From assembly GCA_023435925.1 (NCBI GenBank), contig JAEZLF010000184.1, positions 1 to 28,961 on the forward strand: a DNA stretch of 28,961 nt, written 5' to 3'. The stretch comes from Bacillota bacterium. Its GTDB lineage: Bacteria; Bacillota; Clostridia; Acetivibrionales; DTU013. Both the position numbers and the translations under genes were made by a program. The notes under the pieces are model-generated. The model saw only the letters and a program-made list of their open reading frames with translations. It was not told the DNA's origin and did not search any database. Every line of letters starts with the position of its first letter. Within the stretch, counting starts at the first letter, position 1. This document shows, in pieces, positions 7,650 through 14,823 of the stretch.

Positions 7650-8897
7650 GTGTCTTTAGAAGACGCTGATCCCTACAGGCCGGCGATGAATGAAGACGAG
7701 CGAAGCAAATTGACTGGATATCAAAATGAAGGAGATGTGATTTACATTGGGAATGATAAGTTGTTAAAGCTTGAAACAAGGATGGTTCATGGATGTAAAG
7801 GTTTTGACCCCCATACAGGTGCAATAAGCTTCCCCATATATCAGAGTGCGACGTTCAGGCATCCGGGTCTTCATCAGACTACAGGATATGATTATTCAAG
7901 GCTTCAGAATCCTACCAGAGAAGAACTTGAAAACACCATTGCATGCCTGGAAGGAGGTATCGCAGGGTTTGCGTTCTCCAGCGGTATGGCTGCCATATCA
8001 ACCACAATGAACCTTTTTGCACCGGGGGATCATATTATTGTTTCTGATGATCTATATGGCGGCACTTACAGGCTGTTTGAGGAAATCTGCAGAAAATCGG
8101 GAATTGAGTTTTCTTACGTCGACACCAGTAATTATAGCGAGATAGATGGAGCAATCAGAGAAAACAGCAGGGCGTTCTTCATTGAAACGCCCTCTAATCC
8201 GATGATGAAGGTTGCGGATCTGAGAAAAATTTCGGTGCTTGCCAAATCTGCTCAAATGCTCCTTATTGTAGACAATACGTTCCTTACCCCTTACTTCCAG
8301 AGGCCTCTGGAGCTTGGTGCGGATGTTGTTATTCACAGCGGTACAAAGTATCTTGGCGGTCACAATGACACATTGGCGGGCTTTATTGTGGTGAATGAAT
8401 CCAAGCTTTCAGATCGGATAAAGCTTCTTCAGAAATCCATTGGAGCAATGCTTGCGCCTTTTGATAGCTGGCTCATTTTAAGAGGTGTTAAAACTCTTGC
8501 ATTAAGGATGCAAAAGCAGCAGGAAAATGCTATGATGATTGCGAGATGGTTATTAAAACATGAAAAGGTAGAGAAGGTATACTATGTAGGGCTGCCGGAG
8601 CATGAAGGCTATGAAGTATCAAAATCACAGGCCACCGGATTCGGTGCAATGATATCCTTTTGTGTCAGGGATAAAGGTATGGTGGAGAAGGTATTGGAAA
8701 AAGTCAGAGTCATTATTTTTGCTGAGAGTCTTGGCGGTGTTGAATCTCTAATAACCTATCCGATGATACAGACCCATTCTGCCATACCGGCCGATATACG
8801 GGAAAGAATTGGTGTGACAGACAAGCTGCTAAGGCTATCTGTTGGAGTTGAAGCAGTGGAGGACATTATAGCCGATCTGGAGCATGCATTAGGGTGA
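7650..8897 (+). CDS. Cystathionine gamma-synthase/beta-lyase-like PLP enzyme with N-terminal extension
   Basis: This is the second trans-sulfuration paralog. It shows DYSRLQNPTREELE, EGGIAGFAFSSGMAAI, the DDLYGGTYRLFE loop, IVDNTFLTPYFQRPLELGAD and the PLP lysine in HSGTKYLGGHND (Lys233). In this family cystathionine gamma-synthase, gamma-lyase, beta-lyase and methionine gamma-lyase cannot be separated reliably by eye. The frame opens with GTG 7650, giving 415 residues and about 38 residues more at the N-terminus than its downstream paralog. The start is uncertain: GTG 7650 and ATG 7686 have only weak ribosome sites, and no in-frame start near the usual family N-terminus (around 7761, TTG) has a good site. 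Gene order suggests it works between homocysteine and cysteine. Confidence 0.85.
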   Translation: MSLEDADPYRPAMNEDERSKLTGYQNEGDVIYIGNDKLLKLETRMVHGCKGFDPHTGAISFPIYQSATFRHPGLHQTTGYDYSRLQNPTREELENTIACLEGGIAGFAFSSGMAAISTTMNLFAPGDHIIVSDDLYGGTYRLFEEICRKSGIEFSYVDTSNYSEIDGAIRENSRAFFIETPSNPMMKVADLRKISVLAKSAQMLLIVDNTFLTPYFQRPLELGADVVIHSGTKYLGGHNDTLAGFIVVNESKLSDRIKLLQKSIGAMLAPFDSWLILRGVKTLALRMQKQQENAMMIARWLLKHEKVEKVYYVGLPEHEGYEVSKSQATGFGAMISFCVRDKGMVEKVLEKVRVIIFAESLGGVESLITYPMIQTHSAIPADIRERIGVTDKLLRLSVGVEAVEDIIADLEHALG

Positions 8898-8913
8898 GAG
8901 AGGGGTGATCTGA

Positions 8914-10053
8914 ATGAGATTTGGGACGAAATTGATCCATAATGGAAATGAAACAGACAGGGCAACAGGCGCGTTGAGTATACCGATTTATCAGACTTCA
9001 ACCTATCAACAGGAGGATATCGATAATCCCCCGGAATATGATTATTCCCGCTCCGGAAATCCGACCCGCAAAGCCTTGGAGAGTTCAATTGCCATACTCG
9101 AAGGTGGAGAGAGGGGATTTGCTTTTTCCTCGGGTATGGCGGCAACCTCCTCGGTGCTTTCCATTTTCGCCGCAGGAGATCATCTGATTGTATGTGAAGA
9201 TGTGTACGGAGGGACCTACCGGATTTCAAATACACTATTTAAACGATTTAATCTTGAGGTTACTTTTGTCGATGCGGGTAAGCTTGAGAACATATCAAGC
9301 AATATCAAAGAGAATACGAAAGCGATATTTTTGGAAACACCGTCCAATCCGCTGCTAAAGATTACGGATATCAAAGGTGCCGTTAAGATTGCCAAAGAAC
9401 ACGGACTTTTAACGATCATTGACAATACATTCATGTCACCGTATCTTCAAAGGCCGCTGGCATTAGGCGTAGATGTTGTTATACACAGTGCGACCAAGTT
9501 TATCGGCGGTCACAGCGACGTGGTGGCAGGCTTGACAGTAGTTAATGATAAGGAGCTTGCCAGGAAAATATATGCAGTACAAAATGGTTTCGGAGCTATT
9601 CTTGGACCTCAGGATAGCTGGCTTCTTTTAAGAGGGATGAAAACACTGAAGGTCAGAATGGACTACCAGCAGAAAAACGCCCAGCACCTCGCAGAATGGC
9701 TTCAGAAGCACCGAAAAATTGAAGAGGTTTTCTTTCCCGGACTTCAGACCCATTATGGAAGAGAAGTACATTTCTCTCAAGCTGATGGTGCAGGTGCTGT
9801 TCTGTCTTTTAAAACAAAAGATGAGCAAACAGCCAGGAGTTTTATGAGAAATGTAAAGATGGCAGCAGTTGCCGTAAGTCTTGGCGGCGTAGAAACCATT
9901 GTATCCTATCCTGTGAAAATGTCACATGCATCAATTCCGCAAAGGGAAAGGGAGCGGCTTGGTATTACGGATACGTTGATCAGGGTATCCGTTGGGCTGG
10001 AGGAGATTGAGGATCTCTTGGAGGATTTTGACAGAGCACTGCTGATATCATAA
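8914..10053 (+). CDS. Cystathionine lyase/synthase-like PLP enzyme (third paralog)
   Basis: The 379-residue protein has the usual length of cystathionine gamma-synthase, gamma-lyase and beta-lyase. Visible motifs are MRFGTKLIHNGNE, IPIYQTSTY, EYDYSRSGNPTRKALE, GFAFSSGMAA, DVYGGTYR, IIDNTFMSPYLQRPLALGVDVVIHSATKFIGGHSDV (residues about 168-202, PLP Lys195), and a C-terminal VSLGGVETIVSYPVKMSHAS. It most resembles beta-lyase/gamma-lyase types, but I cannot fix the reaction direction. ATG 8914 has AGAGAGGGG upstream with 8-base spacing. It starts 16 bp after the previous stop and ends the operon; the 141-bp gap that follows holds a separate cysK promoter. No terminator hairpin is visible in that gap, so read-through into cysK is possible. 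Confidence 0.88.
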   Translation: MRFGTKLIHNGNETDRATGALSIPIYQTSTYQQEDIDNPPEYDYSRSGNPTRKALESSIAILEGGERGFAFSSGMAATSSVLSIFAAGDHLIVCEDVYGGTYRISNTLFKRFNLEVTFVDAGKLENISSNIKENTKAIFLETPSNPLLKITDIKGAVKIAKEHGLLTIIDNTFMSPYLQRPLALGVDVVIHSATKFIGGHSDVVAGLTVVNDKELARKIYAVQNGFGAILGPQDSWLLLRGMKTLKVRMDYQQKNAQHLAEWLQKHRKIEEVFFPGLQTHYGREVHFSQADGAGAVLSFKTKDEQTARSFMRNVKMAAVAVSLGGVETIVSYPVKMSHASIPQRERERLGITDTLIRVSVGLEEIEDLLEDFDRALLIS

Positions 10054-10070
10054 AACATGTAAAACCAACT

Positions 10071-10085
10071 AAACAGATAGGAATA
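10071..10085 (+). promoter_or_regulatory. Upstream copy of the putative CymR-like motif
   Basis: AAACAGATAGGAATA differs from the 5834 core at two of fifteen positions and from the 10152 core at two. It lies about 24 bp upstream of the cysK -35, leaving room for cooperative binding with the downstream site. Confidence 0.4.
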
Positions 10086-10108
10086 CAAATTATTTTTTTC
10101 AAAACCTA

Positions 10109-10137
10109 TTGACATATAGAATGTTAAGGGTTAAACT
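10109..10137 (+). promoter_or_regulatory. cysK promoter
   Basis: TTGACA (10109-10114), a 17-bp spacer and TAAACT (10132-10137) make a consensus -35 with a weak -10. A weak -10 with a perfect -35 fits a regulated promoter. Transcription would start near 10144, giving a short leader before the cysK ribosome site. Confidence 0.65.
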
Positions 10138-10148
10138 GTAAACAATAT

Positions 10149-10168
10149 ATTAAACATATAAGAATACT
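10149..10168 (+). promoter_or_regulatory. Putative CymR-like operator in the cysK leader
   Basis: The core AAACATATAAGAATA (10152-10166) falls just after the predicted transcription start. It is followed by the related ATACTAGGAATAAAT at 10164-10178. Identity to the regulator's own promoter window is 16 of 20 positions, at an equivalent position relative to the -10. Confidence 0.5.
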
Positions 10169-10194
10169 AGGAATAAATAAATGGAGGCGATACC

Positions 10195-11130
10195 ATGTCA
10201 AAAATAGCAAAAAGTCTGACGGATCTCATAGGAAACACCCCCTTGCTTGAGCTTTCCAACTATAATAACCTAAACAAGCTGGATGGAAAACTTATCGCAA
10301 AGCTTGAATATTTCAATCCGTTATCCAGTGTTAAGGACAGAATCGGATATGCCATGATCAAGGATGCCGAAGATAAAGGATTAATCAACAAGGATACGGT
10401 TATTATTGAGCCAACCAGCGGGAATACCGGGATTGCGCTATCCTTCGTGGCAGCTGCCAGAGGGTACAGGCTGATTATCACATTGCCTGAGACCTTTAGT
10501 ATTGAAAGAAGGAATATGATGAAGGCTTTGGGCGCCGAACTCGTGTTGACTCCGGGACCGGACGGCATGCCTGGTGCGATCAGGAAGGCAGAAGAACTGG
10601 CGGCTCAGACACCGAATTCCTTTATACCGCAGCAATTTGAGAACCCGGCAAATCCCGAAATTCATAGAAAGACTACTGCTGAAGAAATATGGCGTGATAC
10701 GGACGGTCAGGTTGACATATTCGTCGCAGGTGTTGGCACCGGCGGAACTGTTACAGGCGTGGGTGAAGTATTAAAACAGAAAAAGCCTGGTATACAGATT
10801 GTAGCAGTTGAACCCGCTGATTCGCCAGTTTTGTCAGGTGGTGCAAAAGGGCCTCATAAGATTCAGGGCATTGGTGCAGGCTTTATACCGGGAGTATTGA
10901 ATACAGGAATTTTGGATGAAATCTTTAAGGTGACAAATGACGAAGCGTTTGATACTGCCAGAAGCCTTGCAAAGACAGAAGGACTGCTGGTGGGCATTTC
11001 ATCAGGAGCAGCTGCCTATGCTGCGGCGCAGATCGCCAAGAGACCGGAGAATAAAGGAAAAAACATCGTAGTGCTTCTCCCGGATACAGGTGAAAGATAC
11101 TTATCTACAGCGCTTTTCCAGGATCTCTAA
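10195..11130 (+). CDS. cysK: Cysteine synthase A (O-acetylserine sulfhydrylase)
   Basis: The 311-residue PLP enzyme forms cysteine from O-acetylserine and sulfide. It has LIGNTPLLELSN, the PLP lysine in NPLSSVKDRIG (Lys47), the PTSGNTGIALSFVAAARGY substrate loop, the GVGTGGTVTGVGEVLK phosphate-binding loop, and GISSGAAAYAA with LPDTGERYLST at the C-terminus. Length and motifs are standard for CysK. ATG 10195 follows GGAGG at a proper distance. It has its own promoter and putative CymR-like operators, and a strong terminator follows. In Bacillus, CysK also acts as the co-repressor partner of CymR, so its presence beside a cymR-like gene is functionally suggestive. Confidence 0.96.
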   Translation: MSKIAKSLTDLIGNTPLLELSNYNNLNKLDGKLIAKLEYFNPLSSVKDRIGYAMIKDAEDKGLINKDTVIIEPTSGNTGIALSFVAAARGYRLIITLPETFSIERRNMMKALGAELVLTPGPDGMPGAIRKAEELAAQTPNSFIPQQFENPANPEIHRKTTAEEIWRDTDGQVDIFVAGVGTGGTVTGVGEVLKQKKPGIQIVAVEPADSPVLSGGAKGPHKIQGIGAGFIPGVLNTGILDEIFKVTNDEAFDTARSLAKTEGLLVGISSGAAAYAAAQIAKRPENKGKNIVVLLPDTGERYLSTALFQDL

Positions 11131-11198
11131 CGAAATTTTTAGTCCTTCAAATTCTGGACTGACCACCAAACACTTTGGCATTAAGAAGTGATAAACAG

Positions 11199-11235
11199 CC
11201 ACCATGACAGCCTTTCAGCTCATGGTGGTTTTTTT
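11199..11235 (+). terminator. Rho-independent terminator after cysK
   Basis: CCACCATGA (11199-11207) pairs perfectly with TCATGGTGG (11220-11228), followed by seven T residues. Confidence 0.92.
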
Positions 11236-11265
11236 ACAATCTGTAAATGTTTGTTTTACTGATAT

Positions 11266-11294
11266 TTGATAATAATTGGTTTTATTGATACAAT
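11266..11294 (+). promoter_or_regulatory. Promoter of the fur-thioesterase gene with overlapping Fur-box-like sequence
   Basis: TTGATA (11266-11271), a 17-bp spacer and TACAAT (11289-11294) form a good promoter. TGATAATAATTGGTT (11267-11281) overlaps the -35 and spacer: its left half TGATAAT is a perfect half of the 7-1-7 Fur-family box, while the right half matches only partly. Repression by steric exclusion by the encoded Fur domain is plausible. Confidence 0.5.
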
Positions 11295-11327
11295 AGAACT
11301 AATATTTGTTTCAAGAGGTTATCGATT

Positions 11328-12512
11328 ATGGGGAATGATGGTGAACTCAGAGCCATTTTAAAGCAGGAGGGCTTGAAATATACAAAACACAGGGCTTCTA
11401 TCATGAAGGTCATCGCCGAGAGCGGTCAGCCTTTAAGTGCGGAGCAGGTTTTTCTGATTCTGCAGGAGAGCGGAATTAATGTCAACTTATCAACTGTTTA
11501 CAGGACTCTGGAATCTCTTGCTTCTAAAAACCTGATTATCAAATCCAATATCGGCTCCGATACGAAGGCCCTGTTTGAACTCAACAGGATGGAACACAAG
11601 CACCGCCTTATTTGTATCGGATGCAAGAAAATGTTTTCTGTTGACGGCTGCCCATTGGAGGATTATGAGAGACGGCTGCATAATAAGACCGGCTTTGACG
11701 TTACGGATCACAAGCTTGAAATATACGGATATTGTGAGGAATGCAAGCCTTCAGGAACCAGCAGTCCTGTTTCAGTATTCAGAAAGAAGTATATTGTAGG
11801 ACTCAGTGATGCTGATTTTAAGCAAAGGCTTAAGCTTAGCACACTTTTTGGCTACTTTCAGGATGCTGCCAGTATGGCGGTAGAAAATTTGGGCATAGGC
11901 TTCAATGTGATGACAGAGAAATTTTCTGTTACATGGGCGTTGGTGCGGATCAGAGTAGAGATTGAAAGGTATCCGAAATGGAATGAAGAGATAACCGTTG
12001 AAACCTGGCCGCAGGAACCTAAAAAATACGATTTTGACAGAGACTATGCGGTGCTGGATTCGGATGGGAATGTAATCATCCGTGCTATTTCGACATGGAT
12101 CCTATTGGACATCAATACCAGGGAATTGAGAAAAAGTGAGTGGATTGCATTAAAATTTCCGCCATTCAGCAAAGACAGGGCTATCGATTGCAAACTCAGT
12201 AAAATAAGACATTCCGGTGAGCTGGAGATGGCGTACAGTAAGGTAATCGGATACAGTGATGTTGATTTTAACGGGCACCTCAATAATTCCAGATATATCG
12301 ACTTTATAATGGATTGTTTTCCTGTACAGAGCCATAAAAAGTATGATGTCCGATCCATAGAGGTAAATTATATAAATGAAGCAATGCCGGGAGAAGAATT
12401 AGTGCTTTATAAGGATGTTTCTGCAGTGGATGCGAACATGATTTATATTGAGGGCATGAATGCTTCCGGCGACAAGACTGTCTTCAAAGCTCAGGTGCAG
12501 ATCGTAAAATGA
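11328..12512 (+). CDS. Fur-family regulator fused to acyl-ACP thioesterase
   Basis: A single 394-residue frame joins two unrelated domains. Residues 1-140 are a Fur-family metalloregulator: winged helix with GLKYTKHRASIMKVI and VNLSTVYRTLESL, then a dimerisation domain with EHKHRLIC, structural zinc cysteines Cys96/Cys99 and Cys136/Cys139, and VTDHKLEIYGYCEEC. A usual regulatory His in the helix-2 region is replaced (SGQPLSAEQ). Residues ~152-394 form a double hotdog acyl-ACP thioesterase: FRKKYIVGLSDADFKQRLKLSTLFGYFQD, SVTWALVRIRVEIERYP, then the second hotdog DVDFNGHLNNSRYIDF and IEVNYINEAMPGEE. Such thioesterases hydrolyse acyl-ACP to free fatty acid. No ATG, GTG or TTG in frame lies in the linker, so a separate thioesterase could not start there. 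ATG 11328 has AGAGG 9 bases upstream. Transketolase follows after 32 bp. Confidence 0.9.
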   Translation: MGNDGELRAILKQEGLKYTKHRASIMKVIAESGQPLSAEQVFLILQESGINVNLSTVYRTLESLASKNLIIKSNIGSDTKALFELNRMEHKHRLICIGCKKMFSVDGCPLEDYERRLHNKTGFDVTDHKLEIYGYCEECKPSGTSSPVSVFRKKYIVGLSDADFKQRLKLSTLFGYFQDAASMAVENLGIGFNVMTEKFSVTWALVRIRVEIERYPKWNEEITVETWPQEPKKYDFDRDYAVLDSDGNVIIRAISTWILLDINTRELRKSEWIALKFPPFSKDRAIDCKLSKIRHSGELEMAYSKVIGYSDVDFNGHLNNSRYIDFIMDCFPVQSHKKYDVRSIEVNYINEAMPGEELVLYKDVSAVDANMIYIEGMNASGDKTVFKAQVQIVK

Positions 12513-12544
12513 GCGATGCACACTTTATAAATCAGGAGGTAACT

Positions 12545-14530
12545 ATGAACAAAACAGAACTTTTAACCATCAACTGCATAAGGCTTTTATCAGCAGAAGG
12601 CGTACAGAAGGCCAAATCAGGACATCCCGGTTTACCCATGGGAGCAGCCCCTATGGCATACACGCTCTGGGCTAAGAACCTGAAGCACAACCCAGCCGAC
12701 CCTGACTGGGATGACCGTGACCGCTTCATCCTTTCGGCAGGACATGGCTCAATGCTGATCTATTCATTACTCCATCTTTTTGGATATGGTTTAACAATGG
12801 ATGATCTCAAAAGCTTCCGGCAAATGGACAGCCTGACTCCGGGCCACCCGGAGTACGGACACACAAAAGGTGTCGAAGTAACGACAGGCCCCCTTGGGCA
12901 GGGATTTGCCAACGGTGTTGGTATGGCAATGGCAGAAGCATATCTTGCAAAAAAGTTTAACCGACCCGGATATCCTGTTGTTGATCATTACACTTATGTA
13001 TTGTCGGGAGACGGCTGCATGATGGAGGGAATTTCATCTGAAGCGGCGTCACTTGCCGGTACGCTGGGGCTGGGAAAGCTGATTGTGCTTTACGACTCGA
13101 ATAAGATTACCATTGAAGGAGATACGGAAATCGCTTTCAGGGAAGACACCGCAAAACGCTTTGAAGCTTATGGCTGGCAAACCATTACTGTTGAGGACGG
13201 AACCAGCACGGAGGATATTGATGCGGCAATTAAAGCGGCAAAAGCTGTTACAGATAGACCTTCTTTAGTTATCATAAAAACGCAGATTGGCTATGGATGC
13301 CCTGCCAAACAGGGGAAAGCTTCCAGTCACGGCGAGCCTCTCGGAGAAGACAATGTTAAGGCAACCCGGGAAAACCTGGCATGGAACTATGAGGAAGAAT
13401 TTCATGTACCGGAGGAAGTTATAAAGCATATGGATGCGATCCGCCAAAACGGTGCTGAGTCCGAGAAGAAATGGAATGAGCTTCTGGCAGGCTACCGAAA
13501 GGAATATCCCGAACTGGCAGCTGAATGGGAAGCATGGAAAAAGAGCGACTTTGCAGCCGGATTGCTTCATGATGACAATTACTTGAGCATGGACACCAAA
13601 GCCAATGCTACCAGATCATCTTCAGGGGATGTATTGAATTATCTCGCGGCGAAGGTGCCAAATCTGATTGGCGGCTCCGCAGACCTGTCTCCGTCAACAA
13701 AAACAATTATGAAGAGCAGAGGGGATTTTTCACCCGAGGATCACAGTGGTTCCAACCTGCATTTCGGTGTCCGGGAGCATGCAATGGCGGCTATTGCTAA
13801 CGGAATGGCCGTACACGGCAGACTGATTCCCTATGTATCCACCTTCTTTGTGTTCAGTGATTATATGAAGCCATCCATGAGGCTTTCAGCATTAATGAAG
13901 CTTCCGGTGATTTATATACTGACCCACGACAGCATCGGGGTAGGTGAAGATGGCCCGACGCATCAGCCGGTGGAGCACTTAGCCGCAATCCGAAGCATCC
14001 CCAACTTTACTGTTTTCCGTCCCTGTGATGCAAAGGAAACAGCCGCAGGCTGGTATGCTGCTTTGAATAGAAAGAACTCTCCTACGGCGCTGATATTAAC
14101 GAGACAAAATTTACCGCAGCTTGACATGACGGGAATGGATGCATTAAAAGGCGCTTATGTGATACTGGAATCGGATAAAGAAACTGAAATAATACTGATG
14201 GCATCGGGTTCTGAGGTAGAATGGGCATATGAGGCCGGTAAGCAGCTTAATCAACAAGGTGTGGCAGCCAGAGTGGTCAGTATGCCTTCATGGGAACTGT
14301 TTGAGGAGCAGGATGCAGCTTATAAGGAATCCGTGCTCCCGTCAAAGGTAACCAGAAGACTTGCTGTCGAGGCGGCATCTTCCTTCGGATGGCATAAATA
14401 TGTAGGACTCAATGGTGACATCATATCCATAGACAGTTTTGGAGAATCTGCTCCTGCTGGGCTTTTGTTCAAGAAATATGGCTTTACAACGGAAAATGTA
14501 GTGGAAAGAGCATTAAAGCTGTTAAAGTAA
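12545..14530 (+). CDS. tkt: Transketolase
   Basis: The 661-residue enzyme moves two-carbon ketol units between pentose phosphate pathway sugars, using thiamine diphosphate and Mg2+ in the cytoplasm. It has KSGHPGLPMGAAPMAY, GHGSMLIYSLLHLFGY, TTGPLGQGFANGVGMA, the thiamine motif GDGCMMEG...N, FGVREHAMAAIANGMA, and HDSIGVGEDGPTHQPVEHLA, plus the C-terminal domain with GSEVEWAYEAG. Length is normal for full-size bacterial transketolase. An upstream in-frame ATG at 12509 overlaps the previous stop but ATG 12545 has AGGAGGT at 12534-12540 and is the clear start. It probably shares the fur-thioesterase promoter, because the gap is only 32 bp and no terminator or promoter is evident in it. Confidence 0.96.
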   Translation: MNKTELLTINCIRLLSAEGVQKAKSGHPGLPMGAAPMAYTLWAKNLKHNPADPDWDDRDRFILSAGHGSMLIYSLLHLFGYGLTMDDLKSFRQMDSLTPGHPEYGHTKGVEVTTGPLGQGFANGVGMAMAEAYLAKKFNRPGYPVVDHYTYVLSGDGCMMEGISSEAASLAGTLGLGKLIVLYDSNKITIEGDTEIAFREDTAKRFEAYGWQTITVEDGTSTEDIDAAIKAAKAVTDRPSLVIIKTQIGYGCPAKQGKASSHGEPLGEDNVKATRENLAWNYEEEFHVPEEVIKHMDAIRQNGAESEKKWNELLAGYRKEYPELAAEWEAWKKSDFAAGLLHDDNYLSMDTKANATRSSSGDVLNYLAAKVPNLIGGSADLSPSTKTIMKSRGDFSPEDHSGSNLHFGVREHAMAAIANGMAVHGRLIPYVSTFFVFSDYMKPSMRLSALMKLPVIYILTHDSIGVGEDGPTHQPVEHLAAIRSIPNFTVFRPCDAKETAAGWYAALNRKNSPTALILTRQNLPQLDMTGMDALKGAYVILESDKETEIILMASGSEVEWAYEAGKQLNQQGVAARVVSMPSWELFEEQDAAYKESVLPSKVTRRLAVEAASSFGWHKYVGLNGDIISIDSFGESAPAGLLFKKYGFTTENVVERALKLLK

Positions 14531-14575
14531 CAGTGCAATTGAAGTAGTAATACAGAGTTAAAGCAGTAATGCAAG

Positions 14576-14617
14576 TCGGGCAGGGGTCACTCAACAAATG
14601 GGTGGCCACCTGCCCGA
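14576..14617 (+). terminator. Probable terminator hairpin after tkt
   Basis: TCGGGCAGG (14576-14584) pairs with CCTGCCCGA (14609-14617) with further partial pairing inside. Only a weak T-rich tail (TTGTCTT) follows, so it may stall more than terminate. Confidence 0.55.
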
Positions 14618-14660
14618 TTGTCTTAAAGGTATCATTGGTTTAACAGTAGCTTTCGTTTAA

Positions 14661-14712
14661 TTGAACAACGTCACAGTCCTCCTCTAAGGTGGGGGACTGT
14701 GACGTTGTTCAA
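14661..14712. repeat. 19-bp perfect inverted repeat
   Basis: TTGAACAACGTCACAGTCC (14661-14679) is exactly complementary to 14694-14712, with a 14-nt loop. No T tract follows on the plus strand. Such a long perfect stem exceeds what a terminator needs and resembles mobile-element or dispersed-repeat ends. Confidence 0.8.
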
Positions 14713-14823
14713 ACGCCACGTTTAGGCGTGGCGCACGAAGTGTAGCGCAGGGCAAATTCATTTTGCCCGCAGCGAGGGGGTATGGGGGCTTGCCCTCATT
14801 GAAAATTGAACCTATGCTGCAGA

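Larger units (their letters stand above)
14531..14823. other. Hairpin-rich intergenic region between tkt and the yjfB-like gene
   Basis: No gene is seen. The 293 bp contain at least four inverted repeats in series: 14576-14617, 14661-14712, 14714-14732 and 14750-14768. A G-rich stretch at 14774-14789 contains two runs of five G. The sequence is more GC-rich than its neighbours and looks like a dispersed structured repeat element, although no second copy exists in this window. Confidence 0.55.

Noticed and set aside
14661..14712. Complete IS200/IS605-type element
   Set aside because: Hairpins resemble element ends, but no transposase or TnpB coding sequence is present between or beside them.
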